In this document: in pieces, positions 26,105 to 36,818 of the stretch
How positions within the stretch are numbered: position 1 is the first letter of the stretch
Layout: every line of letters begins with the position of its first letter
Source of the DNA: Ctenosaura bakeri
Lineage: Eukaryota > Chordata > Lepidosauria > Squamata > Iguanidae
Direction of reading: 5' to 3'
Length of the DNA stretch: 64,000 nt
Assembly: GCA_948474755.1 (NCBI GenBank)
Contig: CAOLHI010002522.1
Location: 62,001-126,000 of the forward strand
Notes under the pieces: generated by a model
Database searches by the model: none
What the model saw: only the letters and a program-made list of their open reading frames with translations
What the model was told of the DNA's origin: nothing
Position numbers and translations under genes: made by a program

Positions 26105-26595
26105 AAGAAAAAATATTTTATTTTTTTTATTTTATTTTCATCCCACCTTTCTCCTGGCGCAGGACTCAAGGTGGCTTATGAAAATATTAAGAGAAAACTT
26201 TTCAAAAAATGCTGATCATAAAGAAATTAAAATCTAAGTTAAACAAGTTATCCTATTATGGTTCCATTAAATTTTAAAAAATAAAATAACAAGAAAGTTA
26301 AAAAATACAGCAAATGCACACACATCATGAAAAATGACTCCCTGCAATCATTTTATCACCAAATGCCTGATTGAACAGAAAGGTCTTTGCTGGCCAGGAA
26401 AAAGAAAGCAGGGAGGAAGCTACCCAAGGTTTCTGTGGAAGGGGATTCCACGGCCTGAAAGCAGCTGCAGAGGCTTTCTCCTGCGTCTCCGGATGGGCCT
26501 GTGATAGTGGCAGGGCTGAATTAAAGCCTTTCTCTCATGATCTTAAGACTCCAGCAGCTTCATATAGGGGGATAAGATCTTTCAGAAAAAAATGC
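26105..26595 (-). mobile_element. CR1/L2-like LINE fragment
   Basis: The T-rich start, 'atcccacctttctcctggcg' and 'caggactcaaggtggcttat' form the typical minus-strand 3' tail. 'ggggattccacggcctgaaa' and the following coding-like sequence resemble the antisense of a CR1/L2-type element. The 86-codon frame at 26371-26631 lies on the opposite strand and is not a gene. Confidence 0.65.
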
Positions 26596-26624
26596 ACAAC
26601 ATACTTGACTTCTGAGAACTTGGT

Positions 26625-26842
26625 TACCTGATGGCGCAGTGGTTAAATGCCGGTACTGCAGACACAAAGTTGTGAGTTTGATTCTGCTGGGCTCCAGGTT
26701 GACTCAGCCTTCCATCCTTTTGCAGGTTGGTAAAATGAGTACCCAGCTTGTTGGGGGCAATTAGCTAAATACATTGTTAACTGCTTAGAGAGCACTTAGC
26801 TGATAAGCTGTATAGAAATACAGATGCTATTGCTATTCCTCC
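26625..26842 (+). mobile_element. Sauria-type tRNA-derived SINE
   Basis: The tRNA-like head 'tgatggcgcagtggttaaat' (A-box region) and 'gttgtgagtttgattctgct' (B-box) are followed by 'ggtaaaatgagtacccagct'. Next is 'tgttgggggcaattagctaa', and the end is 'agatgctattgctatt'. This order is that of Sauria SINEs, which are known from squamates, and is the main taxonomic clue in the window. Confidence 0.85.
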
Positions 26843-26855
26843 TGGTTTGAGCTTT

Positions 26856-27040
26856 CGACTATGATTCTGGAGATCAGGATTTGAATCTCTGCTCAGCAAT
26901 GGAAACCCACCAGGTTACCCTGGGCAAGTCACATTCTCTCAGCCTCAAAGAAAGGCAAAGGCAAATGTCCTCTGAACAAATCTTGCCAAGAAAACTCTTA
27001 TGATACAGAAATGACTCAAAGGCACACAAAAGCAACACTA
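26856..27040 (+). mobile_element. tRNA-derived SINE, second family
   Basis: 'ggagatcaggatttgaatct' (B-box-like), 'ggaaacccaccaggttaccc', 'tgggcaagtcacattctctc', 'caaatcttgccaagaaaact' and a 'caaaggcacacaaaagcaac' tail follow in order. It lies directly after the Sauria SINE. Other copies are at 14893 and 46956, both minus. Confidence 0.75.
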
Positions 27041-27155
27041 CTTAATTATTATATTTACAAAATTGTATACTGTACAAATTAGGCTACTCAGATTTAGAAG
27101 CTGGAATATGAGAACCCTGTACTTGAATGCCATGGGAACTTATTGGATAACAGCC

Positions 27156-27159
<4 letters not shown>

Positions 27160-27215
<56 letters not shown>
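27160..27215. repeat. (AAT)n microsatellite
   Basis: About 18 TAA units, abutting a SINE-tail sequence. It probably grew from that element's A/T-rich 3' tail. Confidence 0.95.
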
Positions 27216-27218
<3 letters not shown>

Positions 27219-27312
27219 TACCCGCCTCTCCACATGGATTGAGGCAGCGAACAACATGAAATACATTATACATTACAAATAGCATGTATTTCTATACCAC
27301 TTAGCACCCCCA
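27216..27312 (-). mobile_element. SINE 3' tail fragment
   Basis: 'cctctccacatggattgagg', 'cagcgaacaacatgaaatac' and 'aatagcatgtatttctatac' match the tail of the SINE at 45233-45476 in the same orientation. Only the tail is present, without the tRNA-like head. Confidence 0.65.
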
Positions 27313-30300
27313 GTGATGAATGACCATGACTAAAGATATTTTAGGTGATCTATTTTAAAAGTTTAATTTAACTTGTAAATTTTTCCTACTCCTTAATGCC
27401 TGAGTTCTCCCTGCTGTGTTAGTAAACATAGAGACATGAACATCAGCAAGGCTATACCTCACAGTAATTTTCCATTTCAGAAAGGATTTTTTTCTTTCCT
27501 TTTTAAAATGTTTTTCCTGACATACTTGAATACACATACCAAGAAGAAAAATATTTTTAAAGTATCAAATAAACTGTTTCCTCCCCCTCCATTAACCATA
27601 GATCTATTTAACTCACTACTGGTGCTTGATCCTCAGTGGAATTAATGTTGCACAAACAGCAAAACAAAGAGAGACAAGGATGTTCTTAGCTAGATAGGTT
27701 TTTTTTAATCACTGAGAGGCTAGCTAGTGTTCAAACGCCCTTCAGTTAAACCTGTCAATTTATATGTCAGTTACATTTTTAAGGTAAATTACCATTATTA
27801 AATTATATTGCAACATAGTAGTGGACATTTTCCTTGACTCTAATATGCTATAAGCTACGACATAGGGCTATTCTGTATGATTACATCACCAGCTGTCAAA
27901 TAAAACATGGTAATTACTAGCTTGTTCCCCATTACACTGTATAAAAATTTAGGAAATCACTCCCAACCACTCATACCTTCCATTATGTTTTCCATCCACT
28001 GGAAGCTGTCATCAGCTGATAATTCAAAGTGAGGAAGGGATGAAATCAGGGGTCTTTTAGAGTAGGCAGAAGAGTCTAGTAAAGGATACTTCTGTTTCTG
28101 AGTTGGAGCTCAATCAAAATCTCAACAGTGTCATTTATCTTGTATGACACTACCTTTGTTCTCTATCCATCTGCAGATTTCTGCTTGATGCGCCTTCTTC
28201 TTAAAACACTCTAATGTGTCCATTTGTGTCTCATACCAGAGTGGTTACAATATTGCTTGGTTTTTTTTTCCTTGTCCACCTCCAACTGAGGGTGTATTGT
28301 CTGATTGAAGATGTCACTTAGCTAAAACAGCCATTACAGGATGAACCTCAGCAATATCAAAAAATACTGGAAATGGATTCTATAATAATGCTTTGAAATA
28401 CCCAATTTCCCTTGGGAAAGCCAAAAAGAAGCTCTAAGTGGCTGGAGTATAGTTTTAGGAGAGGCTTTGTTACTGAAGGTTTGGAAAGTCCTGTAGTATG
28501 ATGGTTCTATTGGGAATTGTGAGACCAACATCGTTTATTCACATTAGCCTTGTTTTAAATTCACCAGTGTAGTTATTTCTTCAGTAACAAGGTCAAGAAT
28601 TGAATGGAAGCCAAAAGAGTGAAAAAAAATAAAAGCCTAAATATCTTTTAATTATACCCATAAGTATTACATTTTAAAGTAGACTCCAGGTAGGTAAGGG
28701 TTTCGTTAGAGCTTAAAATTGTTAGCATATTGGCAAAAATTCTGCAGAAACACACATGAGAAATCAGCAAGAGTTTTTCTGGAGAAGCAACCAAAAACAG
28801 CTGTAAGATGTAGCTGAATTATACTTTAATTGGCAAATTAGTCAAAAGGTGTTTCCAGAAAAGGCTTTGCTCTTCTCTCCACATAATTTTATGGAGCTTC
28901 CAGATAGTATCATCACCCATCTGTAATCCTGCCATGTTTACTCCTGGATTCTTCCATCTTTTTCCCCCTATAAGTATAAAATCCATTAAAAATTAGAAAA
29001 AAGTGGAACAGCAGCATAATTTATTTGCAGATGTGGACAGGCAGGCGACGGAGGCACTTTAGGAGCAGCTGTCCTTAAGGATGGTAATGGATAGGTTGAG
29101 AACAGAGATGGCTGCCATCATGGCATCCACTGGTATCAGATTTTTCCTCTTCCAAAAGGGAGACCTCATAATGATGCCAGACTGCATTGTCTCTCTGGCA
29201 TCTGTAGTTGGGTAGGGCAGATCTGCTGCCCTCAAAATTTACGAAGATATTTACATAACTTTGGAGAATGAGGGTTGATGAAAGAGATGCAAATGAAAGA
29301 GAAGAGCATGTTTGCTTACACAAATCTGTATAAGTGCCTTCTAGAAAAATATATATTATTTTGCATAGCATGTTCTGTTCAAAATCAGCTAATGTGAGGG
29401 ATGAAATTCCAGAAAGAGAACTCTGCTGGAGGGGGAAAGAGCTCCTGACCTGATGAAAAATCTGCAGTGCAGATTATCATTGATTTGTACATCACTATTT
29501 GGGAATGCCTCTCTTTTCATCCCTGCTCTTCCTGTTCCAGATATTTTGTGTCCTCCATAGCTGCTTCCTATTTCTTCCTCAGTTTCCATTCTGAAACTAC
29601 TATAATGCTACTTCAGAACCTTCAAAGCAGTTGCATGGGCCTGATGATTAGGAAATTAGAACCTGTCAAGGGAAATCCAACTGTTGAAATTCCAGCTGTA
29701 CACCCAGTCTAATGTCACTAGTTATGGCAAGAGGCTGCTATGGGCATCAACACATAGTAATGGCACTTAACACACCACATATCTCCCTTGCTTGGATTAG
29801 CCCTTGAAAGTGAAAAGGAAAACAGAAGCTGTGCAGCTTTCTCTCTCCAAAGTAAGGAGTTTACTGCATACTTTAGCAGATCAGAATCATCCCAGATCTG
29901 CTCTGTGGATTGTCTTTGGGTGTGTGCATGCCCCTTTTCCTCTTAGCACCAAGTTTTCCATTTACACTTAGCTTGGGAAATGTTTAAGCACAGTGCTTTG
30001 GAAAGAGAAGAGGCTCATTGCAGATGAAGGGAGTGAGTGTTAAAAGCAGAAAGAGATCAAACATTGAACACATCAATGATTGCTTCCAAGTAAATATTTG
30101 TGTAGGTTCTGGCTATAAGCCGGCAAGCTCCTTCACTCTGTGCTGCAGGCTTTCAATTTTAACTAAAGAGGCTCCTGTTTTCCCTTAGCAGTGCCTTTAA
30201 GTAATTAGCATTAGAAACCCCTTCATTAATCATCTCTTGAACTTGTTAACTCCCTGAAATGACTTATCCTTAGTTCCAGCACTGAAATTAGCTATTTAAC

Positions 30301-31661
30301 CAGATATTTGTACTCTTTGGGCTAGTTCAGTTCTACCTGAGTGGAATTATAAAATCATCTAAGTGCTCTAAAATGCATAGATGTGTATGTGCATGCATGT
30401 GCACAGGCACTGCTAGTGAATATCTGCATGAAACAACTTTTAAAAGCAGAAGCACAGACAAAACCTAACACATTAAATAAAATATGCCTTGTAATTCCAC
30501 CAGTGTCACATAAGTGATTGGATGCTAACACCTTGGATGCAATATGTGGAAAAAAACACTAACAATCTGTGTGCAAGATTCAGCAAACGTAAGTCAGAAG
30601 TCGTCATCAAAAAGTTGGAAAAATCTGTTGCTAAACTGTTGGTTTCTGAAGGACACAGCCACTCCAACATGTCTGTATTTCTGGCAGCGAATTCCCTTGA
30701 TCCAGCCATGCTTCAGAAAGAAGCAAATGTCTGTATTCACAGACTTGACTCCTGGACACCAAATGGTCTTATTATAACAGACAATACCAGGACCATTCTT
30801 CTGAATTCCAAGCCCGTACCTGGGAACTCTATAACTCCCATAGGATGCTAGCTGTCCCTCCCTCCCATTCCAATGGACATCACTAAGGAAGCAGAAAGCT
30901 GAAATGTTTGGTTTTTTTATAACATCAATTTTCAATTTTTTTAAAAATATTCAGCCTTGTTCAAAATTTAGAGCATCCTGAAGGAATCCAAGTTCTATAT
31001 GAAAACAGTTAGTTGCTTTTTTCAACTATTATTACATATAATGATTAAGAAAAAACAATGTCCAGGGTTATTTAATGTGGATTGACCCTAAGTCTGTTGC
31101 TTCAACTCACCCTGCTGAACTGTTAACTGCAGGAAGTGCATATGAGGAAGAAATCTACTCCTCTGACTAGCACGGGGCCTAGAAAGCATCCACAGAGAAA
31201 ATTAATCCTCTTACTGCTTCCAGAGGTTCACAGGATGAGAAAGCTTTGGAAAAGGTGCTAGTGGAAATCACCCTTGGTACTAAGACTCCTTTTCTGATTT
31301 TTTTCCCCTTTCATGAGCCCAGTCTAGAGCTGATTTCTGCTATTTTGCTTCCTGAGGCAAAACATCAAGTCCTCCCTCCCTCACCCCACACACCCCAGTC
31401 AAGCTGCAAAGTACTTGAAGCCTCTTATTTTATCACTCAAAAGGTGGGAAAAGGAGTGCAGTTTCAAACTACCATTATTTGTTTGTTTGTTTTGATTGTG
31501 TTGGAAATCATTCCATTCATCAGAGTGAGGCAACCTCAGGCATGTGCTTTGGGGAGGTTCAGCAAACTGATGCTTGATGGATTAATTACTATTTTATATT
31601 TACTTCCAGGTAGGAGAAAAATAATACGTGGGACTTTCTGAAGGTATCTACCCTGTGCACT
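27313..31661. other. anonymous DNA, no gene seen
   Basis: About 4.3 kb with no named repeat. Frames at 30522-30851 (+, 109 codons) and 30594-30935 (-, 113 codons) overlap on opposite strands without recognised domains. Confidence 0.4.
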
Positions 31662-31999
31662 TATAGCCCTTTGATACCACTTTAGCTGTTGTGGTGTTAT
31701 CCTATGGAATCCTGGGATCTGTACAGTAGCGTAGCTTGGCACGAGTGGGGGAGAGGTGGGAGTGGGCGGAGTGGTGGGGTGGGGTGACAGCACATGAGCG
31801 GGATGACAGCACGCAGGGGTGGGATAATGATATGTGGGAGGCAGGCATGTTGTGGTGGCACCCCCCCAAAAATGCTGCCCAGGGTGCACTGCCCCCCTCG
31901 CCCCCCCGTCCCAATGCCACTGGATCTGTAGATTGGTAAAGTACCATGAATTTTGCTCTAGGAAGCTCTAGTGCACTTCCTTGAGGATACCAAAGCGGA
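31662..31999. mobile_element. degenerate foldback MITE, split by a later insertion
   Basis: 'ctttgataccactttagctg' and 'tcctatggaatcctgggatc' are the left arm of the variant foldback group. The trace after the insertion, 'gattggtaaagtacc', is the weakly preserved middle. The 31724-31922 element interrupts it. Confidence 0.5.
31724..31922. mobile_element. hAT-like MITE with 8-bp target duplication
   Basis: A 199-bp GC-rich unit begins CAGTAGCG and ends TGCCACTG, so its ends are imperfect inverted repeats of the hAT CAGTGGCG type. GATCTGTA occurs just before it (31716-31723) and just after (31923-31930), an exact 8-bp duplication as hAT elements make. The interior is G-rich on the + strand with no transposase. 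It is inserted in an older foldback element. Confidence 0.8.
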
Positions 32000-33467
32000 A
32001 TGGCATCCCATGGGAGAAAAACCCACACACCTGCAAAACTAGCAGGCAGTGGTAGTCCAAGCTTCCCTGCTGCCACTGCCCAATGCCTAGTTTTACACTG
32101 AGCCAGTGGGACCAATATGCTTAGCTTTAAAAAGTCCTTCCTCGGAGTCAGATGTTGTTGACTGGGTGATCTGGGAGATTGTCTGAGATCTGGGAGATTA
32201 CCTCTCTTAGGACACCTCATTCACAATACTTTGTTCTGAGGATGCCTCAGACCAAGGCATTTGGGGCCTGCCTAGTTGTCTCTAGAGCAGCAGGTATTCT
32301 GGTGGGGAGGAAGGGAAATTCAGTGCCCCTTGTGCTCCACTGTGTGAGAAAACCACCTTACCTTGCTTAATGGAAGTAGTGTCCGGGCTATTGTGTTAGG
32401 GATAAAACATACTGGTGTGTTAATTTTTTTATACACACCAAGGAGTGGGGAGGGAGAAGCATTTGCCACCCTAGCTTCCATTTGTGTGAACCAGATTAGA
32501 CTCAGACTTAGATTTTTACAGGCAAATACAGTGGCTTACTGTGACTGTGACACTCCTTTCCAATAGAGATGAAATTCTTAAAGCAAACAGCATTTACAGG
32601 TGAGCACAGTAAAGGCCTGAGGATGGGCGGCTCCACCTTGTGTGTTGTACTTGACTTTACTGTTTCTTGTGTGAGCCACCCTGAGGGTCAAAAGTCAACC
32701 CAGTACCTGACAATTCTACCCATAGTTTATAAAAGCAACACGAGTACTGTCAACCTATACAAGACAGCGCACAGTATAGCCCCTTTCATCAGCTGTCAAT
32801 TATTTAGCATTTCAGTAACATGCTGGTTCACTGGCTTGATCTGCTGCGATAATCCTGAGGCTGATTGTGTTCTTGTGCTGAACAGTATAACTCAGAAGTG
32901 CCTTTATTGTACTTAGTGAGGTCATGTGGAATCACACTGGTGCAAAACTAAAATTAACATAGAATAAGAAACAAGCTAATTATGTCTCTTCTATATTTTT
33001 TGATTCCAGCTGGCTATAAAATGTCAGACCAATGGTAGTCTATTAGAAAATAAGCTTCACGCCCTGAAGTGATAACAAACTCATGTTAGTCTAGTTTACT
33101 GCTGTGCTAATATATGCTTTTCCCCCAGTTTCCCAAATTTTCTCCCCTTGTGAACTAAGCTTCTGAGGGTTTTTTTTTCTCTTTCTTTCTTTTTGCTTCA
33201 TTCTCTGGATGCTTTAAACTTTCCGTCAGCATTGCTTTTCAGCTTATCTTATCACTATGAACTGTCCAAAAGTGGTGTTATGTTACACATCTTTTAATTA
33301 CTCTGAAGCTTCCCTAGCTGTCTGCACTTCCTGATTTGACAAACACTGTGGCAGAGGAACAATTTCGTGACAATTTACCCTTCACTTTATTTGAGGCCTG
33401 GGAAACCGGGAAGACTTACTGTACAATGAAAGGCAGGACACTCACACACACTTTGGCCACCTCCTAA
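32000..33467. other. anonymous DNA, no gene seen
   Basis: No named repeat or supported gene. Frames at 32363-32916 lack motifs. Confidence 0.4.
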
Positions 33468-33669
33468 GGCCATTTCCACACTACACTATTATAGTGTTAT
33501 TATTCCACTTCCAACATCCTGTGGAATCCTGGGGTTTGCAGTTTAGGGAGAAGCCTTTAGAATTCTCAGCCAGAGAGCTATTTGGCCTCAGTAAACTACA
33601 AACCCCAGAATTCCCCAGGATGTTGAAAGTAGAATAATAGCACTGTAACAGTGCAGTGCAGAAATGGCC
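33468..33669. mobile_element. foldback MITE with TAA target duplication
   Basis: Begins GGCCATTTCCACACTACACT and ends CAGTGCAGAAATGGCC, with inverted inner arms around 'atcctggggtttgcagttta' and 'aaactacaaaccccagaatt'. TAA at 33465-33467 and 33670-33672 flanks it exactly. It is the best-bounded long member of the GGCC-ended family. Confidence 0.88.
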
Positions 33670-33879
33670 TAAGTAAGATAACTGTAGGCCCAGCAAATCC
33701 TACCCATGACAATTCTCCAAATGTCCCCCTTTGATCCGCTTCACCAAATATTTCTTTTCTACCAGTCTGAATGAGAATAGTTGGGGGGGAAATGGGGAAG
33801 AGATTTTGACACCCCATTAGTCTAGTTGTAAGGTTGTGATTCCCCCCCCCAAGAACTAGATAATGTGTTTTGGGAGGGG

Positions 33880-33883
33880 GAAT
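33880..33883. repeat. 5' target-site duplication GAAT
   Basis: GAAT immediately precedes the TG start of the 5' LTR and is repeated immediately after the CA end of the 3' LTR (39710-39713). Four base pairs is the usual gammaretroviral duplication size. Confidence 0.85.
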
Positions 33884-33985
33884 TGAGGAGGAATAGGGAA
33901 AAAGAAACAAAGTAGAGTAGAAGTTCTACTTGCAACATTAAAGAATGCACGGCCACAGAATGGTCTATTGTATTATGTAGAGTAA

Positions 33986-34073
33986 CCAATCAGATTTGTA
34001 CAACACATCTGGTGCCTTATGTGAACATGAAGACACTATATTAAAGATAACACTGTGCAAAAATTGTATAAAG
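33986..34073 (+). promoter_or_regulatory. LTR U3 promoter: CCAAT and TATA boxes
   Basis: 'aaccaatcag' and, about 80 bp further, 'ttgtataaagc' form a conventional RNA polymerase II promoter. Transcription would start about 25-30 bp after the TATA box, near 34100. Both motifs are intact in the 3' LTR as well. Confidence 0.7.
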
Positions 34074-34140
34074 CGTTGTGAATTGATGAAGGGGGGGTGC
34101 TCGGTCTTTGGAAGCGATTCCACCGAGGCCCAGCCGGCTG

Positions 34141-34146
34141 AATAAA
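34141..34146 (+). terminator. LTR polyadenylation signal AATAAA
   Basis: AATAAA lies about 75 bp after the TATA box. R would therefore be short and would end shortly after this hexamer. It is intact in the 3' LTR too, where it would terminate the transcript. Confidence 0.75.
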
Positions 34147-34198
34147 CTTTGAATTTCCACTCCATGGGTCTCGATCTCTATTTTTCTGCAACATTTTC

Positions 34199-34219
34199 TG
34201 GGGGCTCGTTATCTGGGAT
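34199..34219 (+). other. primer binding site, tRNA-Pro type, imperfect
   Basis: TGGGGGCTCGT starts 5 nt after the LTR and corresponds to the 3' end of tRNA-Pro, the usual gammaretroviral primer. The next bases, TATCTGGGAT, depart from the expected continuation by a small insertion or substitutions before TGGGAT resumes. The 5-nt gap from the LTR is slightly longer than usual. Confidence 0.75.
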
Positions 34220-34733
34220 CTGAGGGGCCTTTTGCCCACTTAAGCACCCGCCTCCCCAGTATCCGTGCCCCATCGACAGGGAACTTGGGTGCCCCCGATG
34301 CTTAGTCGGACGGTCCTCCTCGTGAGGGCACTGGACCAAGGGATCGGTTTGCCACCTTGGGAACCCAGGATGGTTTGGAAATTCAACATAGACACGGCCT
34401 TAGGTAAGTGCCTCCCTGCAAAGTGTGTGAAAAGGGGAGAAGAGGGGCTTGATCACCCCCTTAGGACCTGCCCTAGTAGAGTGGCCCCAGAGGGGGACTA
34501 CTGAAACCACAGGATTCCTTAGAAGAATGGGAAAAGGAGGGTGGCCATGTTGTTTGGGTGAAAGAACGTGTGACTGGCATCGCAGTTCCTAATGCATACT
34601 GTCGAGAGTCCAGGTGCCTAGGTTGGTGTGTGTATGTGACTGTCTAAACGCTGTTGTGTCGGACTGTTGGGACCCCTTAACCACAGTCCAACCTCCTCCA
34701 ACCCACTTTGTGTTTTTACCAACGGGGAGGAAA
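34220..34733 (+). other. proviral leader with splice-donor consensus
   Basis: About 0.5 kb between primer binding site and gag start, a normal gammaretroviral leader length. 'taggtaagtg' at 34401-34410 is a near-consensus 5' splice site and probably served spliced env RNA. The packaging signal should be here, but I cannot identify its stems by eye. Confidence 0.6.
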
Positions 34734-34811
34734 ATGGGTGGGGGCGGTAGTCAACAAACACCACTCCAATGTATGTTGAAAAACTTCAAGAAAGGGTTTA
34801 GATTGGAGAGT
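34734..34811 (+). pseudogene. gag: gag matrix N-terminus (partial)
   Basis: The ATG at 34734 follows 'ggggaggaaa' and opens 26 codons starting Met-Gly. It has a serine and TPL soon after, then a basic 'NFKKGF' stretch. The glycine at position 2 is the expected myristoylation site that anchors gammaretroviral Gag to the plasma membrane. The frame meets TAA at 34812. Matrix similarity resumes only at about 35600, so the domain is interrupted by foreign sequence. An in-frame ATG further upstream (34614) is less likely to be the Gag start. Confidence 0.75.
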
Positions 34812-35599
34812 TAAGGGTTAAATTTCAGAAAGCAGGCTTCTTGGTTCTCACTCTCTCTGTCTCTTTGTGTCCTGCAAGGAATCAAGCAAGGAGGAGGGAG
34901 GAGTGGGCGAAGTGGCATTGTTTGTCTAAACCGGCTTTCGATTTTTTCCCCTTTCTTTTCCTCCTTGTAGCAGGGAGGTGGTAGAGAGGGGGGGATTTTT
35001 GGTAGCAGAGGATGGCTGCCTTGGTCATACAAAGCCACTCTTTAGGAATGAGTGATTTCTGGATTTTCCTTTTCCCGTTTTTACAGGGGAGATGGATTTT
35101 TAAAGCTGCAAAACTCTGGCATTGCGCTTCTGAGTAAGGACTTGGCATTCCCCCCCGCCTTACTTTCTACAGTCAGTGCTGAGCAGCCAGAGCTGGCTGG
35201 AATTTGCTCTAAGTACTTACTGATGAAGTGAATGTTGCAGACTGGCACCCCGTTGAGTCTCACTGAGGCAAGAGCGGGGGAGAGAAGGGCTCTTCTTCTC
35301 TTTGGGTATCTAGTAATAGGTACTCTTTGGAGCAGCCTGCGACTGGCACAGATTTTATCTCCAGGAGGTTTTTGTTGTTGTTGTTTCTCTCCCACATGGC
35401 CTCTCAAGGATTTTTATAACTTCTCCATCGAAGCATCTCAAAGCATCTTGAAGATGCTCACTTCTTTCCCCTTAATTGGGCAATTCTCTCCCCATGACCT
35501 GTGAGGCTAGCCCACAATAAAAAGTGTAACCTAACCCCAACACCTCATTAACCCCTGGCTTACCTGAAGAGGGAAGTATCCCCCTTCAGCCAAAGTCTA
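34812..35599. other. foreign sequence interrupting gag matrix
   Basis: Matrix similarity stops at about 34811 and resumes at about 35600. The roughly 0.8 kb between them has no gag likeness. It contains pyrimidine-rich tracts followed by AG ('ctcctttcttttcctcc'-like near 34950-34970, 'cttttcccgtttttacag' at 35069-35086, 'tatcccccttcag' near 35580). It also has a GTTGTTGTTGTT run and AATAAA at about 35515. It could be an insertion, a second captured host piece with intronic features, or an element I do not recognise. Ends are approximate. Confidence 0.5.
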
Positions 35600-36818
35600 G
35601 ATAATGGGAAGCCCCATTATCACAGGTTGCGAAGCTTGTGTGAGGTAGAATGGCCGTCATTCAAGGTGGGGCTGTGTATGCAGTGGTGGTAGGGAACCCT
35701 GGACACCCAGACCAGTACCCCTATATAGATGCATGGGACACAGTAGTAACCGAATCCCCCCTCCCCCGGCTTGCAAAATGTAAGGAACAATGCAGTAAAG
35801 TTATGGTGCTGATGAAGGAAAAAACTCGGAAAAAGTACCATTGCCACCATCATCCCCTGCTCTATATCCAGACTTGTCAGACCTGAAAGGGGGATTCACC
35901 CCCACTTAGTCCATCTGATGCCTATGATCTCAGAATTGGGCCAAAGATAAAGGCCAAGGAGATTAAAAGAATACAAGAGAAGCCCCTTTGTGAGGCCCAA
36001 GAAGGGGATAAAGAGGAGGTAGTGACTCCACTTAGACAGGATAGCCAGCTGGTCTCTGATGACTGTGCAAGAAGGAGGCTACAGGCGAGTGCAAGGTTAT
36101 CAATATACTCCCTTCACTACATCAGACCTCCTTAATTGGAAGACACACTATGCTACTCATATCGATAAGCCTCAGGAAATAATTGAACCTTGCTCCAGTA
36201 TCATGGCCTCCCACATTCCAAATTGGCAAGGTTGCCAACAATTGTTAATGACCTTGTTCACTACTGAAGAGCGGAGAAGGATAATTCAACATGCCAAACG
36301 GATAGCCCAGAACAGGGCACTCCCCCCTTTGGAGAGGCAAACCCCGAGCAATGGATGAGGAGGAGAGTTCCCTTAGCCAATCCAGGTTGGGATCCAAATA
36401 AACCAGACCAAATGGCTATGCTCCATGAGGGAAGGAATGAAGAAACCTGTTAACATGTCCAAGGTTTTGGAGGCTCTTCAGGGACCCACCGAACCTCCGG
36501 GGACATAATTGGAAAAGCCGCTTAATGCCTACAGGCAGTTTACCCATGTGAATCCTGATGATCGGGTAACCAGCAAACTGTGAGCTTGGCTTTTGTGACC
36601 CAAAGTTATCCTGATATTAGGAAGAAACTTCAGAAGTAGGAAGGATTTGCAGGTATGAATTTGAGTCAACTGTTGGAGATTGCCCAGAAGGTGTACATGA
36701 ATAGAGATCAAGAAGAGAAACAAGAGAAGGATAGGTGAATGCATGAGAAGGTGGAGTTGCTGGCAGCCGCATTGAGCACTGAGAAGGGTGATTCTAAGCG
36801 GGGAAGAGGAAGGGGCAG
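35600..36818 (+). pseudogene. gag: gag: matrix C-terminal part, capsid and pre-nucleocapsid (broken)
   Basis: Matrix resumes with 'LCEVEWPSFKVG' (35636 on) and, after a frameshift near 35690, 'GHPDQYPYIDAW', a typical gammaretroviral matrix motif. Capsid similarity (Gag p30 family) is clear in the open frame 36059-36358, with 'PFTTSDLLNWKTHY' and 'WQGCQQLLMTLFTTEERRR'. It continues in broken form through 'SYPDIRKKLQK' (36600-36640) and a charged 'KVYMNRDQEEKQEKDR' segment. The last gag-like part (36739-36818) ends in a basic 'KRGRGRGRR' stretch. The zinc knuckle that should follow is missing, because NuMA-like sequence starts there in a different frame. Multiple stops and frameshifts make it non-functional. 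Confidence 0.85.

Larger units (their letters stand above)
33884..34193 (+). repeat. 5' LTR of the provirus
   Basis: Begins TGAGGAGG and ends TGCAACA. It aligns without gaps to 39400-39709, with about 12 substitutions by eye. Promoter and polyadenylation signals are in the expected order: CCAAT at 33986-33990, a TATA-like 'tgtataaag' at 34065-34073, and AATAAA at 34141-34146. The unit is short for a gammaretroviral LTR. Minus-strand open frames inside it also appear in the other LTR and are not genes. Confidence 0.95.

Noticed and set aside
26625..26700. Functional tRNA gene
   Set aside because: The A- and B-box-like segments belong to a SINE. There is no complete cloverleaf, and the body continues into the SINE-specific region.
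27084..27266. Poly-isoleucine minus-strand frame
   Set aside because: It is translation of the (AAT)n microsatellite.
31702..32220. 172-codon minus-strand frame
   Set aside because: Most of it lies across the hAT-like MITE and its foldback target. The proline/histidine-rich content comes from the C-rich strand of that element.
33965..34239. 66-67 codon minus-strand frames in the LTR (repeated at 39552-39752)
   Set aside because: They are duplicated because the LTR is duplicated, and they lie antisense across promoter and poly(A) signals.
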